56,229 nt of DNA, from contig MPUH01000410.1 of the NCBI GenBank assembly GCA_001970955.1, positions 1 to 56,229 of the forward strand. Direction: 5' to 3'. Below are positions 22,101-32,900 of the stretch, one piece after another; position 1 is the stretch's first letter; the number at the start of each line of letters is the position of its first letter. A model generated the notes under the pieces. The model saw only the letters and a program-made list of their open reading frames with translations. It was not told the origin of the DNA and made no database searches. Source of the DNA: Stentor coeruleus. Its lineage: Eukaryota; Ciliophora; Heterotrichea; Heterotrichida; Stentoridae. The translations under genes were made by a program, and so were the position numbers.

Positions 22101-22295
22101 TTCATCAAGGCCAATGTTTATATCAGTAATTTGCCTTTTCAATAGTTGGCTTTCACATTCTTCAAGTCTTTTTAAAAGTTGGGCATTTTGGTCAACTAGA
22201 GCTAAAACTTCTTCACACTTTTTATAGTTCTCTTGTTTGAGTTTCTTGATTTCGTACTTCAAATAAGCCACTTTATCGTGCATTTTATTAACCAA
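19191..22295 (-). CDS. Anoctamin/TMEM16-family protein, copy B
   Basis: 1034 residues, closely similar to copy A throughout the membrane half: NYFGEKIALYFAF, FVLQRIYQPDN, FIEFWKRKENCLAIKWGQT, LYTQFMTIFIISF. It again has GDYLELSILFGY and EIFVDRYKLL, so the TM7/TM8 calcium-ligand acids are conserved. The N-terminal coiled coil (VAYLKYEIKKLKQENYKK) and the cytosolic domain have diverged more. It ends with TGA followed directly by TAA. Same strand and order as copy A, so a tandem duplication. Expected in a cellular membrane as a Ca-dependent channel or scramblase. Confidence 0.9.
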   Translation of the reverse strand: MVNKMHDKVAYLKYEIKKLKQENYKKCEEVLALVDQNAQLLKRLEECESQLLKRQITDINIGLDETYDIIPYQHSPNPKTQILSASERETTITKNPSTIKESENARLEKMIQYFNGDFSNIESSNTLIPIYDWEFVIVCKNPDFQDEGRAKISEKFALKYFKGGFKTEYSDKIKNLRINQQIELEAFKKVFNDLLNYKNTGYKCVKYEGKFENFGNTYRDTGTKYFLELMRNILLVKLEIHLGLRTKQVMSSNGQFIYILVSPEESDLQNEAEATKYNLKTELGEVDIQSLEPCDENLRPFRMLKINDDIIKRKLNEIKAEFSDIKALFKIAESERYNYEPFNVVPEMWEAYFKYLIELQKGLREMKNLNLTLNEKTVCLRKIIRISMHKANENLNKKFKLKNLWEHMGFTKPLSPYFDYIRDERFKSIWKKYETQNKQKKNIFRGIDRFKLLQSLISRQVNLHYLAQKQVIHCFFPLKNDFEFCGTRQFTSYSEDPHYKDNAKILLKKIIGNKPKGLARTWGSYLAFKNLPLTKIRNYFGEKIALYFAFMSFFSKILGIPSFFGVVVFVLQRIYQPDNQIIIITNIIYCIYVTIWAAVFIEFWKRKENCLAIKWGQTKYEGDEVQRPQFSGTTRRSLIDDEMDDAYYDPNKRYKFFVFSILITSVFICLVISEVLGIIVLRWQLTNELVFNGFDLAGPVCSSINAVQIQIFNVIFNKVAIRLNNLENHRTQSDYESSLIIKCYVFQFVNSFFSLFYIGFFKTMTEGCIVSENGGKARVKGASCMDELYTQFMTIFIISFLKNSIELGHPYLKAKRLRKNFHKINSENIEEKSQTTKSDIELLRDQIDKEIQLPAYITRDVDGTLGDYLELSILFGYITLFAVAFPLSGLLTSFELFIEIFVDRYKLLHMVRRPMPIGAKNINNWKIIFIFNSVAAIFTNAAIICFTMPTFNNWEGAADNKFLIYACFCVFMLFLRVAVAFYVPDIPLKHNLIVKRHEKLHHRFIIKILETDKNKKKNIKGFLNSKIYCTRGGK

Positions 22296-22490
22296 AATAA
22301 CAATTTTTTTGTTATAAGAATTTATACAAATACAAACTTTTTGTGTAGAAAATTACAATATTTCCCTAAGACTTCAAACTGTAAATTTGTGAAGATTTTA
22401 ATAAATTTATATTAAAAACCAATCAAAAAATCCTATTCTATCATTTCAAATCATAACTTTTTAATTATCTTTTAATAATAAAATACATTA

Positions 22491-24356
22491 TTACTCCTGA
22501 ACCAAAGAACGTGATATTTCTTCATCAGAATCATTATCCTGTATTTTTGGCATTTTTTTAGTAAAATTTTTATGCTTTTCAGCAACAAGGTCCTGCAATT
22601 CATATAAAAATTTCTTAAAATCCTCAACTTCTTTAGCTAAACTTAAAACTTTTTTTTTAATACTTTTGCCGTTTTCTTGGCGAATTTTCATTTTGGAGTC
22701 TATGATTTTTTTAAATAAATTCTGATGTTGGCCTATATCTACAGTGTTTTGATTTGTAGACTTATTTTCGTTTATTAAATCAGCGTGTATAATTGTCCCA
22801 AGTTTTGGATAAGTCTTACGTTTATCAACAGGGATATTGTTTTTAAGGCTGTTCTCCGCTTCGCGGAGCTTTTCATTAGCCCTATCAAGTCTTTCCCGAG
22901 CTTTCGAGCAAATATCAATAGCTTCAACTTCGTAAATATTCAAAAGTAAATAAAAATTTTCTTTGCTTAAAGTTAAAAGTTCGCAGATTTCACCAGCTCT
23001 AGTCGTATGAAGGTGTTTTTTATCTTCAGAAAACAGCAAGTCGACTTCTCCAAAAAAATAGTTTTTCACAATTTCTATATAAGGAAATGAAATACTATCT
23101 CTAATCACTACAAATTCTACAGTCCCTTGTGTTATAAAATACATTTGATTTGCATAGTTCTCTTCCGTATATATAATTTCCTGATTCTCATAACGGCAGA
23201 ACTTCAACCTTGGCGCCACCCAAGCGACAAAATCCGTAGTTTTCTTCTCAAAAAACGCATTCCCAAGCAAAATCTTCTCATAAGCTACAATCAACACATT
23301 ATTCCCCAAAGTTCCAGGAAGGTCTTTTACAAACTCTTGTATCCCTTCTCTAGACTTATTATTAACAAACTCTAACGCTCTAGATAATTTCAAATAAAAT
23401 GTTTTATTTAAAAAATACTCTTTACAAATATTATCCAAAGTTAACATTTGATTTTTAAGCTTAGCATTTTTTTGATCGATATTTGATAACATATTTGTTA
23501 ATGTGCTTATTGAATATGAATAAAATATTATCCCCATTGTCATGACAATTACTGTATAAAATTTTTCTGAAAAATTGACGGCGACAATGTCGCCGTATCC
23601 AACTGTAGTAAAAGTTGTTATGGTCCAATATAAGGAAATTATATATAGTTTTATATTGTTTAAGTCTTGAAAGTTGTTGAAGTCTATCCAATTTTTTGAA
23701 TTGTCGTTATATTTTCCAACGAATACCCACATACAGGTAACTAGGTGAATTAAGAGGATGTATGTAAAACTGAACCAGAAAATACGTTCGAAAGCTACGG
23801 AGATACGTAGAATGTAGTTCATATGTTTGAGTATTTGACTAGTGTTTTTAAGTACTTTTGAGATCCTTAGAAGTTTAGCTATTTTGAAAAGCCTATAAAG
23901 TCTTGGAATCCTGCCAACTCTAATTAACGAGTTGTATTGAGTATTATTTTCAAATATAATATTAAAAGGTAAACATGCGAAAATATCCGGAATCATCCAT
24001 CCAAACAAATAATTAGATAATATTTTTCTCTGGTCGCATATAAGGTTTTTCTCATTATCATAATATGCTAAAAAGCAATTTATTATAAAATCCATGAAGA
24101 ATATCGCAGAAATGAAATACTCAACTTTAAGCCATGTAGAGTTTTCGTATTCAATAAAAGATATGCGAAATGGAGTTACTATAGCTGTGTATATAAGAAC
24201 TAGGGTCATAAATTTACTCCAAATATCTATAAATGAGCTTTCAGGGACTAAGATCCATCGAGGTTTACAGGTATTGTCTGTCCTAATAATTTCTTTTCTT
24301 GTGAGAAGTTTTACATCGCTATCCCAGATGGAATTTCTGTGTATTTTCTGTTCCAT
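22491..24356 (-). CDS. Cyclic-nucleotide-binding-domain K+ channel
   Basis: 621 residues. Six membrane helices with an S4 voltage-sensor run of basic residues (RVGRIPRLYRLFKIAKLLRISK, ~145-175) and a potassium pore signature TTFTTVGYGD near residue ~254. A C-terminal CNBD (~375-480) has a YFFGEVDLLF...TTRAGEICELL phosphate-binding cassette that keeps FGE and Arg. The architecture is EAG/HCN/CNG type, and the intact GYGD predicts K+ selectivity. The C-terminal ~140 residues are charged and partly coiled coil. It lies 195 bp from anoctamin B, so the three membrane proteins are neighbours on the same strand. Gating by cAMP or cGMP cannot be decided. Confidence 0.92.
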   Translation of the reverse strand: MEQKIHRNSIWDSDVKLLTRKEIIRTDNTCKPRWILVPESSFIDIWSKFMTLVLIYTAIVTPFRISFIEYENSTWLKVEYFISAIFFMDFIINCFLAYYDNEKNLICDQRKILSNYLFGWMIPDIFACLPFNIIFENNTQYNSLIRVGRIPRLYRLFKIAKLLRISKVLKNTSQILKHMNYILRISVAFERIFWFSFTYILLIHLVTCMWVFVGKYNDNSKNWIDFNNFQDLNNIKLYIISLYWTITTFTTVGYGDIVAVNFSEKFYTVIVMTMGIIFYSYSISTLTNMLSNIDQKNAKLKNQMLTLDNICKEYFLNKTFYLKLSRALEFVNNKSREGIQEFVKDLPGTLGNNVLIVAYEKILLGNAFFEKKTTDFVAWVAPRLKFCRYENQEIIYTEENYANQMYFITQGTVEFVVIRDSISFPYIEIVKNYFFGEVDLLFSEDKKHLHTTRAGEICELLTLSKENFYLLLNIYEVEAIDICSKARERLDRANEKLREAENSLKNNIPVDKRKTYPKLGTIIHADLINENKSTNQNTVDIGQHQNLFKKIIDSKMKIRQENGKSIKKKVLSLAKEVEDFKKFLYELQDLVAEKHKNFTKKMPKIQDNDSDEEISRSLVQE

Positions 24357-24949
24357 GTATTATTATTTATATAAATGCTTTTAAATGTGTTGTTTGATAT
24401 TAATATATTCATTAGGACAATATTGATTATTGACTATGATGGAAATTGTTGGGGATATAAATAATGTGAGGGTTTTGGTAGAAAAAACTGTTAAGGGTAT
24501 TGGCAGTAAGAGGTTAGATTTTTGATAAGGTGTTAGTAATGATAAGTAATATTTTTGATATAATGATTATAATGGGAAAGAGAGGAATTATTATATCTAT
24601 TATTACAAAGGATAATATTGGTAGCATTTCATGATAACAAAAAAAAAGTTTTTATATATAAACTGACAATAAAACTTTTTCTCTAATATAAAAACTAATA
24701 CATTTCATATAAACTCTTTATAAGTTTCCTTAACTAAATAACTGAAATTATTTAAGCATCATTTTCCCCATAAATTGAATCTTTCGTAATATTAGACTTT
24801 ATGCAAACATATAATACCTCATAACCAAAAATACCCTAAAATTCTCTTCACAAAAATCTTGCCCATATAAAAAATACATTCTTATAGCAATAAATATACA
24901 CATAAAATCTTAAATATCTTATTTTCTTAATATTTTATAATTCTAAATA
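24357..24949. other. Intergenic spacer, minus/minus
   Basis: 593 bp with a composition flip near 24640 (G/T-rich before, A/C-rich after on the plus strand). No coding or RNA feature seen. Confidence 0.6.
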
Positions 24950-25360
24950 TTAAACAGAGTGTTCTGCTGAATCACTTTCTTTTTCAAAATCGTTATCTTC
25001 AACCGCTTTGTCTGGGACAATTTTCCTTCCTTTCCCATATATTTCATGAGACTGTGCGGCGAAGTCTTCAATATCTTTTTCAATTTGTCCCATTGAGTTT
25101 TTTAGTACTTCTTGATAATCTTTGCTTATAACGTTTAAGTCATCATCGTCTATAGAGAGTTTTTTTTGTAATACAGAGTTTTTTCTTTTTAAATCGTCGA
25201 TGTTTTTTTGCATTTCAGCGATTTTCCATTCAAAACACATTTCTTGTTCAGTGATTTTTGCTTTTAGGACTTCGTTACGTGCAAGAAGTTGTTTAGAGAG
25301 GCTTAACATTTGTAAGAAACTGTGTTTTAAGCACTCTGTTTCCCCTTCGCAGTCTTCCAT
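24950..25360 (-). CDS. Small coiled-coil protein (136 residues)
   Basis: Acidic at both ends, with a heptad-type coiled coil through the middle (LSKQLLARNEVLKAKI...IDDLKRKNSVLQKKL). No family recognised. Its ATG is 43 bp from the ATG of the PP2C gene on the other strand, so the two probably share a bidirectional promoter. Real gene likely, function unknown. Confidence 0.65.
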   Translation of the reverse strand: MEDCEGETECLKHSFLQMLSLSKQLLARNEVLKAKITEQEMCFEWKIAEMQKNIDDLKRKNSVLQKKLSIDDDDLNVISKDYQEVLKNSMGQIEKDIEDFAAQSHEIYGKGRKIVPDKAVEDNDFEKESDSAEHSV

Positions 25361-25403
25361 TTTCTTTAGGATTTATAAAACTTGAATATTTTTCATAGTA
25401 CTA
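25361..25403. promoter_or_regulatory. 43-bp head-to-head intergenic region
   Basis: This is all the sequence between divergent start codons of the small coiled-coil gene and the PP2C gene. It contains GGATTTATAAAAC and short AT runs; any promoter elements for both genes must be here or inside the genes. No motif is proven. Confidence 0.45.
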
Positions 25404-26750
25404 ATGAATCTGCCGCAACCATCACGTTCAAAGTCTTCTCATATGCTCACATTGAAAACTTCTGAAACTCCCAGCCCACCTAAGCATTCCTTAACCCCAA
25501 GTTCTCGAAAAAAAATCACGCAAAAAATATCAATGCCATTAACAACAAGAGCCCATCCCTCAAGTGATAAATATATAAGACTAAGCGAAAAGCCCAGACT
25601 TATAAAATCCACCTACATCCCTTCATGCACAAGAACTCTGACAAAAGACCCAAAGCAACTCACACCGAAATTCACCTTATCAAGCGCCCCTCAGCCACAC
25701 ACAAAGCTCAAAAAACCCCTTCCAAAAACCCCATCAATTTTTTGGAACGCCAAAACTATCTTCAAAAAGCCTCCTTCAATTATCCCAAAAAGAAGCCTTC
25801 TCATAAAAATCCCCGAGCCTTACCAAACATCAAAACCCAACGAAAATCCTCTAAAATCCTATCAAGCCCGAACCCAAACTGGATTTACAAATGGTAAAAC
25901 AAAATCACATAATCAAGATACTTACTTAACATTAGAAAACTACAACCAATCATCCCATCAGCATCTTTTCGGGATTTTCGATGGACATGGACTTTTCGGT
26001 CATGAAGTGTCAAATTTCGTAAAAAAAATCCTCCCTGCTTATCTATCAAAATCCTTACCAGATAATTGTAATTTTTATATAGTCAAAGGCCCAGGATTAT
26101 CAATACATGCATTAGCTGAAATCCCAGAAATATTTAATAAATGTTTTTTTTCTATACAAGAAGCACTTATAAGCCATCCACATATTGATATAACTTATTC
26201 AGGAACTACAAATTGTCTTGTATATATAAACGGGAAAACATGTATTTGTGCTAATGTTGGGGATTCAAGAGCTGTTATTGGAAGATATACTGATGATTGG
26301 GAACCTATAGAGTTATCTCAAGATCATAAACCTGAAAAAACTGAAGAAAAATGTCGCATTGAGAAATTAGGAGGAAGAGTTGAACCTTTTTTCGACCCTT
26401 TGACTAGGAAATATGTTGGCCCTTTTAGGGTTTGGATTAAAAACCAACAACTTCCTGGACTTGCTATGTCCAGATCTTTTGGAGATGTTTTAGCGGCTAG
26501 TGTTGGAGTTATATGCCAACCTGAAGTTTTTATACATACTTTTACTAAGGATGATAAGTTTTTTATTATAGCAAGTGATGGGGTATGGGGAGTTTTGGAT
26601 AGTATTGGATGTGTTAAGATTATTAGTGGGTTTTATGAAGAAGGAAATGTACAGGGTGCTGCTGATACACTTATGGGGAAGGTATTGGATATATGGAATA
26701 AGAAAGATAACTCGGTAGATGATATAACTTTTATTATTGTGTTTCTGTAA
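25404..26750 (+). CDS. PP2C-type Ser/Thr protein phosphatase
   Basis: 448 residues. Residues 1-150 are basic and rich in Ser, Pro and Lys, probably disordered and a likely regulatory or targeting tail. The PP2C domain fills the rest: SHNQDTYL (motif 1), IFDGHGLFGHEV, SGTTNCLVYI, NVGDSRAVIGR, LSQDHKP, LAMSRSFGD, ASDGVWGVLD and DDITFIIV. All metal-coordinating aspartates of the family appear present. Standard metal-dependent phosphatase; substrates unknown. It converges on the HECT ligase gene with 188 bp between. Confidence 0.9.
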   Translation: MNLPQPSRSKSSHMLTLKTSETPSPPKHSLTPSSRKKITQKISMPLTTRAHPSSDKYIRLSEKPRLIKSTYIPSCTRTLTKDPKQLTPKFTLSSAPQPHTKLKKPLPKTPSIFWNAKTIFKKPPSIIPKRSLLIKIPEPYQTSKPNENPLKSYQARTQTGFTNGKTKSHNQDTYLTLENYNQSSHQHLFGIFDGHGLFGHEVSNFVKKILPAYLSKSLPDNCNFYIVKGPGLSIHALAEIPEIFNKCFFSIQEALISHPHIDITYSGTTNCLVYINGKTCICANVGDSRAVIGRYTDDWEPIELSQDHKPEKTEEKCRIEKLGGRVEPFFDPLTRKYVGPFRVWIKNQQLPGLAMSRSFGDVLAASVGVICQPEVFIHTFTKDDKFFIIASDGVWGVLDSIGCVKIISGFYEEGNVQGAADTLMGKVLDIWNKKDNSVDDITFIIVFL

Positions 26751-26938
26751 ATGATTGGGTTTTAGTATGAGTAGAATGGACTTTTGAAGATTTTTTGATA
26801 TAAAGTTTTAGGGTTTATTGCAGTTAGTGTTAGGTAGGAATTACAGGTTTTATATAAAAATGGATATTCCCTACAGACTACAATAAATCCACATATAATC
26901 CTTTCAAGCATATTCTTATAAAAATCTAATCTAAATAA

Positions 26939-29900
26939 TTATTCCTCTTCACCTGAATAATGGTCTTCTCTATACATCCCCGCTTCTTGTTGTTCACTCA
27001 AAGGATTATCCGCATTCATCGACTCACAATCTGTTAAAAACCCATACCTAAGTTTATTCCTCAGTACTTCTTTACTACTATAATCCGGTATTTCTAAATT
27101 GAAAAAGCAAGTATCAGCTTTAGGTAATGCTCCATCTTTATGTTCTTGATTCAAACTAGGTTTTATCATAAGTCTTGTATGTGTTCTTGAATACTCCTCA
27201 TCATTACTAGGAAGTCTTTCTTGTCCCCAAGAGAATTTTATGAATTTAGACAGTTCTTCTTGTGAAAACTCATTTAAAACTTCCCAGAACCAAATAACTC
27301 TAGGACTAGTTTCTGATAATCCACCACTATATCTTGTATGTCTTTTTAATAATTCTATATCAACTGTTGGCTTTCCTGATACCCATTCTTCAAGTTGTTT
27401 CCATGTAATTAGGTTTAAAAGACCAATTGGGACAACTTTAGCCATTCCTTCTCTTAAAGCTTTAGTTTGTTTTGTGGATTCTTGGAAACGAACTTTTAAC
27501 ACAGCATTAATAAAACTTTTTTTATTCTCATAAGTAACTGGGATTGATTTTCCATTGTCTATTAAATCCACTAAACTCATATCTGAGAGTTTAGTCGAGA
27601 AATTTTCAAAAGACTCTTCAAAAAGTTCAGGAGGAGCAGATTCCATAAACTTGAGCATTTCTGCAGCTGGGGCATCAATTTCAACTAAATCATCAAACCT
27701 TAAATTCATCCCAACTAAAGGTTTCCAAAAGAATGAAGGTAAATCTAAAGTCATCCTAGTCCCAGTCCTAACACAACATCCCATAAGCAGTCCTAAAAAC
27801 TCATACATAAGTAATATAAGTAAACTATTCCCATTAGGTTTTATAGTATACTTATAAGTCCCTTCACCTGATTTCCCAACATTATTAGGTGTTGGGCATA
27901 ATATTTCTGAATTAGGGTTTTGTATTTCCTTAGAAATATCTGCAAAAAACTGTCTATAAGGTCCTGCTTCACCAACAACTAATTCTCCTTTAAACACAAC
28001 TTCAAAAGATATAAAAGGATCTGCACCTTGAGGCTTGGGTGGTCTTAATAAAGCAGGATTCACATCTTTAAGTTGTTCAAAAGCTTTGGTGAAATTAATC
28101 ATTTTCTTAGCCCTTTCATCAGTAAATTTCAATCTTTCTAGTATAACCTTTGGAGCACTTTCTCTCATAACTGAAGTCAAGGCAAAAACTTGTTGTTGGA
28201 CTTCTATTTTTACAGGGAAAACAACTAAAGCTCTAAGTTCTGATAATGCACTAGCTAAAGATAATGATAAGGATTCTCTTGGTAATAAAGAATGTTGAGT
28301 AAGATTACAAAGGCCTATAGAATCAAAGATGTATCTATTAAAAACTCTTATCAAAGCCCAATTATAACGGATTTGTTCTATTGTTATACCTGCAAGACCA
28401 GCTGGGCGGAAGGTCATACTATGATTTATACTTATAACATTATCTATAGGGAATCTTATATTAGCAGGAGGTAAATATAAAGAAGCTCGAGTTTGTTGAC
28501 ATATTTTATTTTCAACATAATCAGTAAGGCATTCTAATTGTTTACGGGTTAGAACCTTTTCTGTTACAGTTAAAGTTTTTTGTAACCATAAATCAACACC
28601 TTTGCTTTGTAGTTGTTTGAATAGAGAATATGCTGATGTTGATGCTAATTCGATAAATTTAGATTTGGCTTTGTGCATTTCATCAGCAAGAATATCTTTA
28701 AGCTCCATCCATACTGATTCAAAAGCTTTGTCGAATTCAGTTACAAGCTTGTTTTCAATAAGAACTCGAGTTTGAAGAGCTTTGTTGATGAGGTCTTCTT
28801 CTGAGTGCTTAAGGACTTGTGCGGTACAAGATAATTCTGTTGAAAGGGTTTTAGATAAATCATCGAGGGTATCGGATTTTTTTGATGCAAGTTTGTTTTC
28901 TATGTCTCTGATGTCAATTTGGGGGATTTTTGGTTTGACTTCTATGATGGGTTTGGGATTTTCGCACATGACACAGATTGGGTTGTCCATAGAGTTCACA
29001 AATGTGCACCTGTCGCAGTTCCAGATTTCAGCTTCTTTGTTGTCTTCTTCTTTTTCTTCTACTTTAACTTCTTCAATAAAATTAGTTTCTTGATAATACT
29101 GTGTACTAAAACCATCAGCTATAATAATACATTTATTGTCAAAGAAAACAATATCATTTTTAGTAGAGACAATGCGGAGTTTGTGCTTTGAAAGTATTTG
29201 TTCGATTTTCTCACGTTGTGTTTCTTGAACATTTTCTAAAAGCAGTAAAGTACTGAATTGATCATGATTAAGAAGAGAAAGTGCTTCTGAATGGAGATTG
29301 GGTGTTAGTGAGCCTTCATGACGGAAGTAATTAAGGAAAATTAGGGTATAATAATTATTCATGATCCAAGGCGAGGTTTCTACCTGTAAATTATTTTCAT
29401 TTTTAGTATTAACATCCCAAGGTAGTAACAAAGTATTAATAAGTTCAACCCCATCCTGTATATAAGACGAATACAAAGTCCCAGTTCCTGTGAATTCCGC
29501 ATCTCTTAATATATTCATCTCATTAACCAATCCTTGTAACCATTCTTTCTTTATACCCATACCAACAGGATTAACACTATTCATAAACCTTAACCTTCTA
29601 GCAATCCTAATCATAAGCCTAAACAAAATCTGCCTAACCGGTGTTGGTGAATGTGATCCTTCTAAAAACTCGCATATTGAATCTTCTAATGAATGCATCA
29701 AACATATATTATCCCCATTAGGAATCTTAGACAATGTAGCTGATAATACTTCAGTAAGCCAAATAGTTACAGTCCAACCTTCAGGTATACCATAAACCCT
29801 ACAATTTAAAGTACTCGGCCCAGAAAAGTTTGTATTATACTGTGAGCATTTAATATCAATAAAACTAAAATGCGTACACCAAACCTTGCCGGTCTTAAAA

Positions 29901-32900
29901 ACAATAGGACATAAATTCCCTCTTCCTTGTGCACCAGCTTTAACTTCATAAATAAGTTCACTACCTTCAGGGTCTGCAAAAAATTGTAGTTTAGAATTGC
30001 TACATAAAAATGCATCTTGTTTAAAACATAAAACTAGACCACAGAAATTTGAGTCTTGATAATGTAATGGGAAATATTTACGTTCAAGATTACTTTCTGC
30101 TATTATGTTTTCTGGGGTACTTGGTAATGGTAATTGTGGACCCATTAATGCTGTTGCAACTTCTACTATATCTAAGATTCTAGCTGATTCAGCCATTTCA
30201 TCACGAAGTTGATGCCAGCTTATAACACACCATTCAACTAAAGAGGCTTCACGACCTGGGACAACTTGTTCTTCAATCCAATTGAGTTTTGGGGTATAAA
30301 ATTGTGTATCTTCAGCATGATGGATATAATATTGTAAAGATGATGATGTGTTTTTAGAATTAGAAGAAAAATAGTCGGGACGACAGAAACGCCATCCTTC
30401 AACACGGTCATGATGAAGATCATCCCAACAAGCATATTTTAATGTATCCATAAGATCAAGTAGATTTTTTTGTATACCAGACAAACTTTGTTCTAGGATT
30501 TTTTTAGCATAAATAGCTGAAACTTTTCCATTCAGATCTTTGTATAATGATTCTAAGTCTTTTATCTGATTAAGCATAGGAACATGAACTTCTGATGGAT
30601 GGACACAAGATATAGGCATCCAGACCATATGCATTTCTAATCTTTCATGATCATAGAATTCTACAAGTAAACATGCTGCTCTACTATCAATAGCTCTGAT
30701 TATAACAGGGAATTGTACAACACCTTGTGCATGCATTCTTTTTATTACTTGAGCTTCTTGTTGTTGAAGCAGTTTATCAGTGATTTTTACTATACAACTT
30801 TTGCCAATTTGAACTTCATCCATAACTAAAGCGCTCCAATCATGTTTTTGGTCTGGGAGGACTATTCCAGATGGGAGTCTATAGTCACAAAGGACATTAG
30901 CTACTTCACATGCTTTATGTACATCGCCGATTCTTAAAGGTTGTCTGAGTTGGGCAAAGAAATAGTCCATTTCAATAGGTTTAAATGAAGATCGGACATA
31001 ATCTTGTATTCTTGGGATTATATATTTTTCCCAGTATTTTAGCATTTTATGGTTATTCAAATCAGACACTGCTGTTGAAAGCTGTGGATGGAACGTCAAA
31101 TATGAGCTCGCAGGTAAAGTAAACCCTAAAAGATTATCCCCAGAGTCTTCAATACTAAGTAAAAACCCATCTGAAGGTAAAGATTTAACCTCATCCTGTG
31201 GGCTAATAAACAATGATATTTCCCTATCAGCTAATCTTTCCCATACCTGTATAAGTTTATGTTCCCAATAATCCTGTGTTTTCTCAATAGGAGACTGTTT
31301 AATCATTTCTTGTAAAGCCCCAATAAACACCCCAGCTTGTGTTGGATCTTTAGCAAGCCATGAGTTCCAATCAATCTGCGAAGCAATCAAAAGTACCTGT
31401 CTTTTCGCAGTCTCAACCCAATCAGAATTCCCATTCAACTTAACAAACGTTTCAACTAACAAATCATGAGAAACAGGGACTTTTTGTATAAGTTTCGGTC
31501 TTGCTAACGACATTTCGCTAAGTTGGAATGTTTTAAGGGCATAATTCGACTCTTCTTCTACTAAAATCAATGAGCTTTTAAACCCACTAAGGTCACCACC
31601 TTGGATTACAACTTGTTTAGATAAAGTATTATTGGATTCTATGAGAATTCCTGAACCTGGTCTTATAATATCTTGCCAACCTCCATAAGCAACTAAGGCA
31701 CCAAGAGTACTTGAGCTTTCTTCATTAACATTTCCAAGGCTTTGTATGACGGTTTTTTGTATTTCTTCATACCACATTGGGCTTTCTAATAATGCACATA
31801 ATAATTCTAATAATTCTTGTATACATAAAGATATACTCCCACCTGTTTGCATACTTTTTTGTAAAAATGGTCTACTATAAGTTCTGATTATAACCCCTGA
31901 AAGCTTTTCTGAAGACTTTAATAGTTGAGATGAAGGGAAAGTTTCCATTAAATAATCGATTTTCTGAAACACTGAAAGCTCACATATTGATATTTGAACT
32001 GGTTTTTTAGATTTTATAACTTCAGTTGCTGATGCTTCTTGAAGAACTTTTGCATATGGATTCACAGGTAATACAGGGAGTTTATGTTTAGTATCAACCA
32101 TCATCTGCATTTGATTCTCTTTTACCATTAATGCTAATACTATTGCTTGATCTAAAGACATCTGATCACCAAGTTGAGCCATACCTTTATTCAATAAACA
32201 TCCAGCAATTGTCTGTGCTTCTTTTATCGTCCCTTTGATTTTACTTATAAAACCTTTTTCATTGTTTTTACGTTCTTTTTCCTCTTCAGTATCCCCATCT
32301 TTTATATCTTCAAATGCTTTATTCATATCATCAAATACTTTTTCTAATTTAGCTAAAGATGCGGCAACAGTGTTTGTTTTTTTAGCTGTTGTTTTCCTTG
32401 TTATACCTTTACCTCTTTGTGAGGCTCTTTTACGACCACCTCTTGAGCTTTCTGTTGATATAAGTCGATTATATGCTGAAAGTGATTTCATACCATCAAG
32501 ATCAAAAGGTATTGCTCCAAAGATTTCACTTGAATAAATATCATCCATATTTAAAGAATCTTCTGGAATACTAGCTTCTTCTTCTGATTTGCTCACTGTT
32601 AGTTTAGAATTAGGGAAATTATCTTCCCAGTTTTTTAATACAGGGAATAAAAATTCTACATCTTCATCAGATGTGCAGGAATGTAGAAGGACGACATATT
32701 TTGGTGATTTTTCACAAGGTTTAGCTTTGAAATGATAGGAAGCGTAGTCACCGATTTTTTCAAAAAGGTTGAGGATGAAAGTGTTAGAAAGAGACTCTGG
32801 GGTGACTTCTTTAAGCATTATTTTACAGATACGTGAAGCTAGGCGGATTATGTTTGGGTTAGAGGTGTTGAGGATTATATTAGACAAACATCTTGTCAAT

